Shown piece by piece: positions 23,701-33,751 of a stretch of 64,000 nucleotides of DNA; position 1 is the first letter of the stretch; the number at the start of each line of letters is the position of its first letter. The notes beneath the pieces were generated by a model that saw only the letters and a list, made by a program, of their open reading frames with translations, was not told where the DNA came from and ran no database searches. The position numbers were made by a program, and so were the translations under genes. The DNA is from Asterias amurensis (Eukaryota > Echinodermata > Asteroidea > Forcipulatida > Asteriidae), in contig NC_092661.1 of NCBI RefSeq assembly GCF_032118995.1, positions 9,114,494 through 9,178,493 of the forward strand. Direction: 5' to 3'.

Positions 23701-26700
23701 ATCTTGCACCATGGTGTGGACTATGGACCCTAGAATACACTGTAAATGTAGCATAAAGAAAGGTTGATCTTGCACTGCCTGGCAATAGTTTGGCTTTAAA
23801 AAATTAAAAAAATACCCCCAAAAACGGAACTCCCATCCCCCCCCCCCCCAATCCAACTCAACGTAACCATGACTGGCACGTCAATCCCGTATTGATTTAG
23901 AATGAATCTTCTCGGCCTGCGTGTCTGCAAGTCCATCCTGTGCTCTTTGCTGTAGAGATGACAGGATTTCCTTCTACGCAGTTTCACTGATTGAAAAGCC
24001 AGACTAGAGGGGAGGGGGGGGGGGGGGGGTGGTGGAGGCCTGATACTTCACGGAGGCAACAAAAAATTGCCTCCAGTGCCCCATGTCGGATGCCTTGGTG
24101 CCCTTGAAATGCTCCAGTACAAATTAACAATTTACTCATATAGGGTGCTCTTTACTGAGAAGAAAATGCCTTTGTGCCCTTGCCCTTTCAAAAACGAAGC
24201 ATACAGGAACAGGCCTGCATTAGCCATAAATAGTAATTTTTTTGTCAAAGACCAATATTCTTAGATGGTGTATCCCATTAATTGATTAAATATGCATATC
24301 AGCCATTCCATGGTATTTGCGCTTCATAGTAAAAAAATTAAAATGGTTATCAGTGAAGTTTTTACATTTATTTTGAAACAAGAACACCTAGTGCTTCTAT
24401 TTCTAAAAAGACTTTATAAAAATATTCTTTATTGTTTTTGTGACAGCCTTGGGAGTAAAGGGTAAAAAGTGTACACTGAAGTCTGAAAAATCCTTGAAAT
24501 TCAGGTTTTGAAAAAAAAATCATGAAACAATAGGTGTTCAGATTTAATCATTATGTATAAACAACAAAGAGTCATTAGTAAGGACAGCCAAAATTAAATA
24601 TACCTTTTTGAACTATTGACTTTTGAAAAATGGGAGTTAATTTTTACCCTCGTTTTACTGTCACGCGAGTCACAAAAAAAATGATTATAGTATTTTTTCT
24701 GTTATAGACCCTCAACATTTTTTTTCTGCTCTCTCATAATAGTGGTCTTTTCAAAGGGTCTTTCAAGAATTCATTAGGTTTTTTTTACCTAGGCATTCTA
24801 CTTTTAAAAAAAAACACCCTCGAGTTTGTCACGCGAGTCACGGCAAATGCACTTAATGCACATGGTTGGCAAAAGCTACTAAAGTATTCTAGGGATGATG
24901 TCTACATGGAATGTTAAAAAAGCACCCCAGCCCACTGGAACATACTACTATGCCTCTGAATTTATAAATTTATGTTAGAAAAAGGAATTATTACAGTGTA
25001 CAATTACGACTTGGCACACTGTCAGCAGATCATGTTGAACTACATGTACCATGTGTACACTGCATACTGCACTGTACAATGTATTCACATCTGCATAATT
25101 TAAATAATACAAGGAATGATAAACTTAAAACAAGAACGAACAAAAATATTTGATGAAACTGGGTATTTTAAGACAGTATTCTTAAGTTAGATTTGGAGAG
25201 GGGCATCAATAAAGAAATTACTTAACAGATGTACATGTACTCAGCCTAACACAGTCTAATGCCATTAGAACTTGACACCAAAATTGGTTGTTTCTTATCA
25301 ACCTACTCTGCCAAGCGTAGTGAGAAAAAAGTCCTTCCCCCAATCAAAAAACAATATGATAATTTCTAGTAAGGGCTCTCTCTATGAGTTTGAGTGGTTC
25401 TGAAAAGAACTGGTGGTTTCACAACTCTACTTTTCGACCAGACAGTGTTGTTGAACCACCAATTCTTTTCAGAACCGTCCCAACATTACCATGTTTAAGT
25501 CAAATCCTCTTCAGATTCTTAATTTTCCTTTAAATGTTGCTTCAGGTGTTTCTTCCTTTGATGAAAAGATTCAATTTCAAGTTCTAAGTGTTCTGAATGA
25601 AATAAATTGTTCTTGTTATGCAGTATCCTGTTTAGCTATTGTATATTTTCTCACTTGTCACGCGAGTCACAAACTTCTGTCACGCGAGTCACGTTGCATT
25701 TAACAAATTTTCAATTTTTTAAAAACTTTTTATTTTGTACTTTTCATTGTAAAGTATTGTGCTTCTCTTGTACTTAAAAAAAAAGTGATCCGGGACTAAA
25801 AAGTTTCTATGAGTTCTCACGAATGGGCAACGGCATACAGGGATACAAGACCTTTCATTTTTTGGCAGTCACGCGAGTCACATTTTTGGAACACCTATAA
25901 AAACATGATACCTACACAATTTGTGTTCGTTTTTTATTTTTTATTATAGGGCTCTTTACTAAGTTTATATAAATTGAGTTACATGAGAGCCACGTTTTAT
26001 ATTTTGGAGTATAGATCTTTCAAAAGTTGAAAAACCAGCGAGATTGTCACGCGAGTCACAATGGAATGGCTGATACAATAAAAATTCTGTGAAATTTTGA
26101 CTCAATTTGAGTGAGAAATTACCTCTTTCTCAAAAACTATATCACTTCAGAATGTTTTGTACTTTCAACAGCTCTCCATTGCTTGTTACCAAGTAAGTTT
26201 TTCAGCTAACAATAGTTTTGGGGAAATACCAGTAGTGTCAAGTGCCTTTGTGCAGCTTTGTTAAATTTGGGCAAAGTTAAAAACCTTATAGTACAAAGCA
26301 ATACAGTATAGCCTGCAATCCCTCAGAGTGTAAACACCCGAACGAAATGTCAGTTATTTTTGCTGACCCATGGCTAGTTGATAATATCCGAAGGAAATTT
26401 CACTCAATAGGATCTCAATGACACATGGGAACCAGTCATGCCGTGTTTAAAGATGCACCTATTTATGGTGAACCAGTTCAAACAACTTCTAAAAGTCTGG
26501 TGATGCTCACGTACATGTACAATGAGGTTACATGAATACTTCAAGGCCTGATACATGTACTTCACAGAGTAAATAAAGGCGATTACCTCCGTGCCCCCTG
26601 GTCATTGCCTCGGTGCCCAAGAAATGCTCCAGTAGAAATTAACAATTTCCTAATAGGGTACACGATAATGTACTTGGTTCTTTTATGTGTATTTAGTGTC

Positions 26701-29700
26701 AAGAAGGACTCAAACCCACACTCTGCTGATCAATAACACTAGAGACTGACCCTGACATGCCACTAACAAAGAACTTTACAAAGGAAGAAACACCTTACAA
26801 GAATGAAGTACACCATGTCGCCTGTATATTATTGTAATACTTTTCGGAGATGTTAATGTTATATTTCGATGTATTTTTGTATAAATGGTAACTTTTTATA
26901 ATTTTTATATAACATATTTTTAGACACGCAAAGCCAAAACGAATTTCACTGTACAAATATTTGTTTTTTACAAGTGACGACAAAACACTATTCTATTCTA
27001 TAAAAATAAATTTAAAAATGAAAGGATTCATTTAAACTATGACTTTTTTGTTTTACCGCGGAAGCCCTTTAAAAGGTGTTTAACAACCAACAATTACAAT
27101 GCACCCAGGGAAATTATCCTGTGGATATCCTAAGGAATGACAAGATCAAATCGAGGAAGGAAAACTCAATTGATTGAACTTGGAGGTGGGTACAACATAG
27201 CAGTGGGGTTATTAGGTTAGGTTAGGTTTTATGATCGAAACTAAAACAAGGTCCAAGAGAGGAAGAATTTGTCAAAAACTTGGTCACAGACTGTATTATC
27301 TTTCAAGGCAGCAGGCCTGGAATTTTTGAAAGGGTGAGGCCATTTTCATTACAAATGCAAATGGCACTTCCATTGGATAATCTTAAAGTCTACTGGGAAC
27401 TTTCGAAGGGGCACCAAGGCTAAGACCAGGGGCAATGAAGGCTATGGTCTATGTAGCCTGCGTGTAATTCCAGGCCTGGGGCAGGTCTAAAGTTACATTG
27501 ATTCAAATGAGTTCAGCAGTCTCAAGTTTCGTCCCCACATTTATTACTCTTTTGAATATTCTATATTGTACCGAGCAAGTTTTTATGCTTACACGCTTTA
27601 TGAAATTGGGCCCAGGTAATGGTCTAGCAGTCGAAGATAAAGGAAAACGACTCTTAGGACATTACACTGTGATTCAGCCTTGCACTACAGCTTAGCTTCA
27701 GGGGGTACTCAGAAACCAGCTTGTTAATATCCCCCCCCCCCCAAACAGGTGTATTCAGTGGAAAGTTAGTGCACCTGAGGTGCTGAATGATCTTGTGGTT
27801 TCTCCAATCCTTATGTGGATTAACTTTATGAGTTGTCCCCCTCCCTAGACACGATAGAGGGGGTAACAAGCAGGGGTCGACAGACGACTCAAGTTATCTA
27901 CATGAAGATGGCTACTTTGCATTACATTTTGTCCATTTATCAAAATACGACTCAAAAGATTGTAAATCTTAACTGAGACATAGAGATCACTTGCACAAGA
28001 ATCTTTCTTGATTTAAATATAAAATGTGCATGTTTTCATGTTAATGTGCAAATAAATTAAAAACCTGGCAGGGCTTGTCTGTAACTATTTCAGTGACTGG
28101 CCAGCACTGCAGGACAAAGTAGTATGGTAAACGCGCAACATGGCCGCCCAATTCTTCTGCTAACCTGTGAAATACGCTTGCACCAGTAGCAAATTTTTCT
28201 GCTATAGTAAGTACGGAAATTTGCTTCCCGCTAGGCAGCACTATGAAATTGGGCCCAGCTCTTAAGACCAGCATGCATCTCACTCCACACCCAACGCGGG
28301 CGTGCCGAGCATTTGAGATAAGGTCTAAGGAGGACTGCTGGTTGGTGCTTACCTGCTAGTTTACTGGACAAGACTTTGTCGTACTCTTCTCGTATCCGAG
28401 CCTCCTGTTCCTTCAGCATCCTCTCACAGATTATAATAACCTGTTTCAGTGTGAACATGGGCTGCTCCCTGCTGCCGTGGATCATGCCCATGGCGCTGCC
28501 CCCTGCTGCTGCTGACGTACTGGGTGTCCCGCAGCCCTGGAAATGCTGACCTGATGGGAACGAGGTTTGGTGGATCATGTCGGATACTTGAGAGTCCGAA
28601 TCGTTAATGTCGCTACCGCCGGCTGATTCTGTGAAGGAGTCCTCGAGATGCCGTCTTCTCTTCATTCTTTTCCATTCTAAACATATGTTGGCTGCGAGTT
28701 GTCCTAAAATTTAAACAATAAAAACATTTAATTATATCAATTTTGACTCTAAGTTTGAATTCAGTTAATTAAACTATTTATATTTTTAATATGTTATTTT
28801 TTTCAGGGGGGGATAATTCAAAAACATATTCTACACTACTGCCTGATAAAACAAACAAGTTAACATGCGTTACAATTGCAAATCAATATTTAGAAATATA
28901 TTTTACAATATTTTAATACAGTTTAGGCCTAGTTGAACATTAAGTTACAAAAAAGTGCAACACATGAAAATAATATAAGCATCACCAATAAATTGTGTTA
29001 GAATAACAGTTGTACAAACACAAAAAATACATATGTACAACCAGGTATTGGAAGGAAGCAATATGATTAATTACAATTTAAAACAACCATTGCAAAATTA
29101 TATCACTATCACTCAGCAAAGTATATTTAACGACAGGAAAGAATGCACAGTCCAACTTCCACTTTAAATTTTCACGATTGCAAAAATCTATTCTAAGCTT
29201 AAGAATAGTGCCAATGAACTTGGGCCAAACTTTTTTTTTCACCCTGCCATTGTCAATGTCAGCAGAAATTTTTGTTCATAAATACCCCAGACAGTTTCTC
29301 TACTCCTATTGGTGGAGAGCGCGTCACGTGGGGGTATTTAAACGGTTGATAATGACCAGTGTTTATAACCGGCTGGCTTTGGCATATCAGGCGCGTAAGA
29401 TTCATAGCTTTTAGTAACAGCGCGTTATCTACTTCCAAGCGCATTGTGAGTACTTGCAGTACTGAAATGCGCTATATAAGCATTTCTTCTTCTTATTATT
29501 AAGCGCGCGCGCGTAATTCTAAACGCGCACGGGTACACACCACCAATCGCACACAACCCACGCGCAACAGACTCTTCACAAAGTTTTTAAAAAAAATATT
29601 TCAAACCTCGAATTTTCTACTTTCAAAGTGTCTGTAATTGTATTTTTTTTAACGATTTTAACAAAAGGGCATTTATAAATGGGAATAAAATAGTGACTCG

Positions 29701-30720
29701 TTCTTAAACGTTTAAAACCTTGCAGGGTCGTTGCCGTGCGCAAGTCGGCTCGGGCCTTTACCACATGGCAATTCGACCTTGCTCGCCTTTAACGGCCGTG
29801 TAAGAACTCGTTGCTACCCTTTTATTCCCTTATTTCATTATGATCATTATTGTTCATAACCGCTGTTTACAAACAATGGCACTGTCCACTGACCATCGAG
29901 GAAGGACCACTGATGTCCTACCACCAGGGCTAAACTCATGCCCCTGCTAGTGCTAATACTAGCAACATTTAAAATGTATTGGATCAAATACAAAATATGT
30001 GATGTCTAACTCTAACATTGTATTAACAACATTAGTATTGAAAGGATTTTTTATATGGAAAACTTGCTTACTTTTTGCCTTTGGGGTTATCACAAAAGGA
30101 AAAAAGGTGTGAATCTGCTTTCTTTTAAGAAGAAACAAAACTACTAAAAAAAATAAGTTGGGTGCAATTATAAATTCACATTCAATATTTTTTTGAGTTC
30201 ATCACCTTAACAAAAATGCATTCATTGTTCAACCGGGGGGGGGGGGGAACCACCAGAGACAGTTGGTTTCTTTCTCCTACGTTCCCGTAAAAAGATCAAA
30301 ATGCTTGCCTTTTTGTAATCAGATATGTGAAATGGAGTAAACATGTAAGTGTGACTGTGAGAAAATATAATAGTAATACACAATTCCAAACAATAACGTG
30401 AAGAATGATGAGAGCTGATTACTTTTTCTGTCTGAACATAGAGTAAGGACGGTCTGAACAGCTGATTATGTCCACAAAGGCAAACGACCTCTCTGCCTGA
30501 CGAAGAAAATGGCTGTCGACGAAGAATTTTTAAACTTACCTGGAGACATTCTCGGGGCTACTGGAGAAAACGCCGACGGTTGACGACACGACGACGACAT
30601 TGTCGATGATGTAGGTGTGGATGGGGACAAAAGGGGTGTACATCTTCGTCTTTTCGGTGAAGCACCGGGGCTGTGAAGTGGATCGAAATCTAGAGTCCGT
30701 TTCAATGTTGCGCAAGCCAT
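20709..30720 (-). CDS. akirin: akirin (complete, 4 coding exons)
   Basis: Exons 30720-30540, 28703-28353, 22626-22555 and 20719-20709 join in phase to 204 aa; human akirin-2 is 203 aa. The N-terminus [15 protein letters not shown] and the nuclear-localisation cluster SPKRRR (residues 21-26) are diagnostic. [30 protein letters not shown] and [18 protein letters not shown] follow as in vertebrate akirins, and the protein ends ASYVS. The Ser/Pro-rich middle is variable. Akirins are small nuclear proteins that bridge transcription factors such as NF-kB to chromatin remodellers. In vertebrates akirin-2 also carries proteasomes into the nucleus, and the C-terminal SYVS motif takes part in proteasome binding. 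The last exon holds only 11 coding bases and splits the Tyr codon of SYVS. No lesion was seen. Confidence 0.97.
20922..21210. repeat. foldback element in akirin intron, 'gggcccaatttca' family
   Basis: GGGCCCAATTTCAAAGCGCTGC at the left and GCAGCTCTATGCCATTGGGCC at the right are inverted, with internal TAAGCA pairs. Family as at 1063, diverged. Confidence 0.7.
21885..22113. repeat. foldback element in akirin intron, same family
   Basis: Ends GCGCCGAATTTTGTAAAGCTG (near 21900) and GGCTTTATGAAATTGGGTCC are inverted relatives of the 1063 family. The left end is preceded by a second terminus fragment, suggesting one copy inserted in another. Confidence 0.6.
23507..23690. mobile_element. TTAA MITE, 'ggcccggtcacactggc' family
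   Basis: TTAAGGCCCGGTCACACTGGC at the left and CAGTGTGACTGGCCATTAA at the right are inverted, with further CGATAACGA/TCGTTAT pairs inside. TTAA is present on both sides. It lies in an akirin intron. Confidence 0.85.
24223..26256. mobile_element. 'aaaggcactggacac' TTAA MITE split by a ~1.8 kb insertion
   Basis: The left piece (to ~24297, GTCAAAGACCAATATTCTTA and a TGGTGTATC block) and the right piece (from ~26076, ending AGTGTCAAGTGCCTTTG) are two parts of one family member. They match the order seen in the copy at 15424-15780. The interrupting DNA is 24298-26075, described next. Confidence 0.65.
24298..26075. mobile_element. nested element with 16-bp TIRs and six GTCACGCGAGTCAC motifs
   Basis: ATCAGCCATTCCATGG at the left end and CAATGGAATGGCTGAT at the right end are inverted with one mismatch, bounding 1.78 kb of AT-rich DNA in an akirin intron. 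The exact 14-mer GTCACGCGAGTCAC occurs at 24660, 24828, 25657, 25679, 25868 and 26046, always on the plus strand. It is itself a direct repeat (GTCAC-GCGA-GTCAC). No transposase was recognised; the longest open stretch (25491-25703) looks random. The likeliest reading is a non-autonomous DNA transposon with protein-binding repeats. The target duplication is not clear. Confidence 0.6.
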
Positions 30721-32606
30721 TTTTAAAAACCGGTCGTTTATCTGAACGATTGTAGTCACTTTCGCCGGCTTTTACCAGATTATTCAAAAACGAAATTATC
30801 TGGAAGCCGGGAAAGCCTTTTTAGTGGTTTTCCTCTGTTGCTGTGATGTAAAAGCTCAACTGATATGCTGTTTGTGAAAGTAGATGATTCCCGATGAAAT
30901 TCTTCTCCAGAATTTTGATCTCGTCTTCAAAAATGGGCGACGTCGAACTATCACATACGAACACTACATACACATACTGCGCACACACACACACACACGA
31001 CGGACGTACGACGTATAGGAGTAATGTACACAGATTCGATTATGTACGTTTTAATCATAGAGCCTCGATTTCAAAACAATAATGAAAACAAAACTTACTG
31101 GTTTGTATCAAGAGCGGGCGCTGTTTAAAGAATTCTGTAATGGTCCAACTTTTCTATGTTTACATACACGGTAGGTTATTAATTTCACATCAAAATTAAG
31201 AAGGCAAGCATATTAGATTGGGTTTACAGTTTCCGATTCACATCTTTTATTTGTATAAAATTCGGATTCTCTGATGGAGATAATGTTGACACTAGTGAGT
31301 GCATTTCAGGTTTGGGGAGCGAAACGATGCATGAGATAAGAAGCTCCAGCAGTGACAGAGTTTGGTTCCACTATGAGGCGTATACTAGGCCTATTATGGA
31401 ACGGGCCCAATAATTTCACAACATTCCAAAAGTCAGTAAAACGTGCTAAGCACGGAATATAGTATTGCTGAACAGAAACAGGTAACCAGCCAAAATTACT
31501 TTAAGTTTACATTGTTGTGGTGCTCCACTCATTTCAAGCAAATTTTCTACAGTGAAATTGGGCTCAGGTGCAAAGCTAAGCGAATGCTTGAACCAGCGTC
31601 CATCTGGCCGATGGGGAGGCAGGCAAGATGATTAATTAATAACCAAGTTTCTACATCTTCCCGTTTATCAAACCAAAAGCGTTTCAAGTCAAAATCTCAT
31701 GAGCTCGTTTGACAATCTCATTGTGGTGAAAATCATCATAATTATTATTTTTTGCTCATCACGGACCCAAATTGCAGAATAGGCTAGATGCTCAGCACAC
31801 AAAGCCGCCAAGAAGCCCCGAATTATTCTTATACCAGTGTACCCTGCAATGTTGACGCATTAGATGGCTCAAATAATTTCACAAGGAGGTCATAAGATGA
31901 GTTTTCAATACACAGGCTAGTGTGTTGGAGAAAGTCCACAACCCTAAACGCCCAGTTTACATCATCTGTGTAATAGAAGAAGCAGGCGTATATTGGGCAT
32001 AAAGAGGATCCAGCCACAACGAAATATTATTGTACTTTACAGAAAAAGGTTGCCAGCCCAAAACACCATCCCACTATCCCACGTCTTAGTTTTGTTAAAC
32101 AACCAACTCTATGAAGTTTGGCCATTTACATAATATTAAAGCAAGGTTCGATGATCTCCTCTGCTGGAGATCAATGGAAATGTTATATCCAATTCACACG
32201 TTTTGCAAGGTTCTCACAGCCTTCTCATTATGCTGCCATGCTGCAAGATTGGCCTGCATGCTTATCTAGCTTTTGTGCTTATAGCTTTATACAACCTGGG
32301 CCCTGTGGCAACATAATGTAAAGTACCATAATTATTTCGTTCTTTTGTGCTTTTGGACCCTGACCAAGTTTTATAAAGACCCTAAGCACACAAACTAAGC
32401 ACAGAAAGGTGCTGCTCAACTGAAACATGTTACAAGCCAAAATAACGTTAAGTTAAAATCACCTGGAAATATAATTTTTTTTCTTTAAAACATAAGAGTA
32501 TATGCTTACGAACAATAAAACAATTTTTTTAGTAATTGTTTGTCACGATTTATATGTTTAAAAAATATATAAAGTTGTTTGGGGGCTGACTCCGCCTACC
32601 CCTTTT

Positions 32607-32866
32607 GTGACGTCAATCGAGGCAGACTTTGCCGGCAATGCGTATAGTAAACACACGTGCAAAGTACATGTACGTCCAAGTCGTGAGTTGGTACATTTCA
32701 AAAAGTGTTTTTCTGCATTCAGCAGCAATACACCTGGTCGGCATTGCCGGAATTTTTTTTTTTTTTTTTTTGGAAACGTACAAACTCACGATTGGTCCGT
32801 ACATGTACTTTGCAATTGTGTTTACTCTACGCATTACAGGCAAAGTCTGCCTCGATTGACGTCACG
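32607..32866. mobile_element. foldback MITE with ~90-bp arms
   Basis: TGACGTCAATCGAGGCAGAC at the left is the exact complement of the right end. Pairing continues with small mismatches through AAAGTACATGTACGT to a poly-T centre (near 32755). 'CAGCGCCCTCT' follows directly. No coding capacity; the open frames across it are mirror images of each other. Confidence 0.85.
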
Positions 32867-32911
32867 AACAGCGCCCTCTCGGGTCGGGGTCTACTCTTAA
32901 ATTTGTAAATA

Positions 32912-33030
32912 ACATAAGAACTGATTGTTTAAAACCTTAGTTAACTGTTTATTCACATTCCACTCATCAAAACACATATATTAGTGACAAAAGCTTTATT
33001 TTGAAAAAATACCACTTCCAGGTGACTTTA
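32912..33030. repeat. dispersed repeat, near-identical to 11325-11445
   Basis: Second copy of the block in intron 1 of the EF-hand gene, same orientation. Confidence 0.8.
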
Positions 33031-33095
33031 ACATTGTTGCAGCCGGTGCCCCACTCCTTTTTATTTATTTATTCGCTGAGGCATATTTTCTGCTT

Positions 33096-33199
33096 AAAGG
33101 CAGTGGACACTATGGTAATTTTTAGCATAAAACCTTTCTTGGTGACGAGTAATGGGGAGAGGTTGATGGTATAAAACATTGTGAGAAACGGCTCCCTCA
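33096..33199. mobile_element. left piece of an 'aaaggcactggacac' TTAA MITE, at the duplication edge
   Basis: Starts TTAAAGGCAGTGGACACTAT and follows the family to AAACGGCTCCCTC, then stops abruptly against duplicated sequence. The corresponding position of the second duplicate (56124-56161) keeps only the right end of such an element. Confidence 0.8.
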
Positions 33200-33751
33200 T
33201 GGGATTTAGTGAAGTCTAGTGAATTCCCGTTCCAGTCGCTTGGGATCGTAGCTCTTCAAGCCCCAACAAGGCCCAACCCCGTGTCATCCCACCAACCTTG
33301 ATCCGCTGCTGCATAACTACATTTTGGCGATAGGGGATCACTTGTCTTATTGTGACTGCTGGCGCGTTACATGTGTTTGGGACCTGAATCGAGAAAGGGA
33401 CTTGAATCAAGTCTACCTTGGTTGCCGCGCCCGCCATGCTGTAAACGCACGCGTTGTAAATCATTTCGAGCTTCCATCGATCCGCGTTTTACGGCGACAG
33501 AAGAATGAAGCAATTCATGTCTGCTTCTTCTTTCTACATCGAGTGCATCATCTATTCTTCTTCAAATAAATGTTTGGCCAGGATTTGGTGCATCTTACAG
33601 CCTTTTCGTTTGCTACCATCAAGTTGTATGGCTGCTGAACAAAGATGAACCCAGCGAACTTAACTTGCTAACTTACTTCTGTATTGAGGCTTAAAACATC
33701 AGGATATGTGCTCCTCCTACCTGGCTAGCTGTTGAATGATAAACTTCAATA

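Larger units (their letters stand above)
30721..33095. other. intergenic DNA between akirin and the duplicated gene
   Basis: The akirin promoter and 5' UTR should lie in the first few hundred bases, which include an (AC)n run near 30983. From 31390 to 32450 there are several broken members of the 'tttcataaagctg' foldback family. No coding exon was recognised. Confidence 0.5.

Noticed and set aside
25491-25703. 70-aa frame inside the GTCACGCGAGTCAC element as a possible transposase
   Set aside because: No catalytic motif, random composition, and too short; the element is treated as non-autonomous.
27220-27240. TTAGG-like repeats suggesting telomeric DNA
   Set aside because: Only about three units, inside an akirin intron; chance.
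32607-32908. Four overlapping frames of 67-97 aa
   Set aside because: They are mirror-image translations of a foldback MITE.
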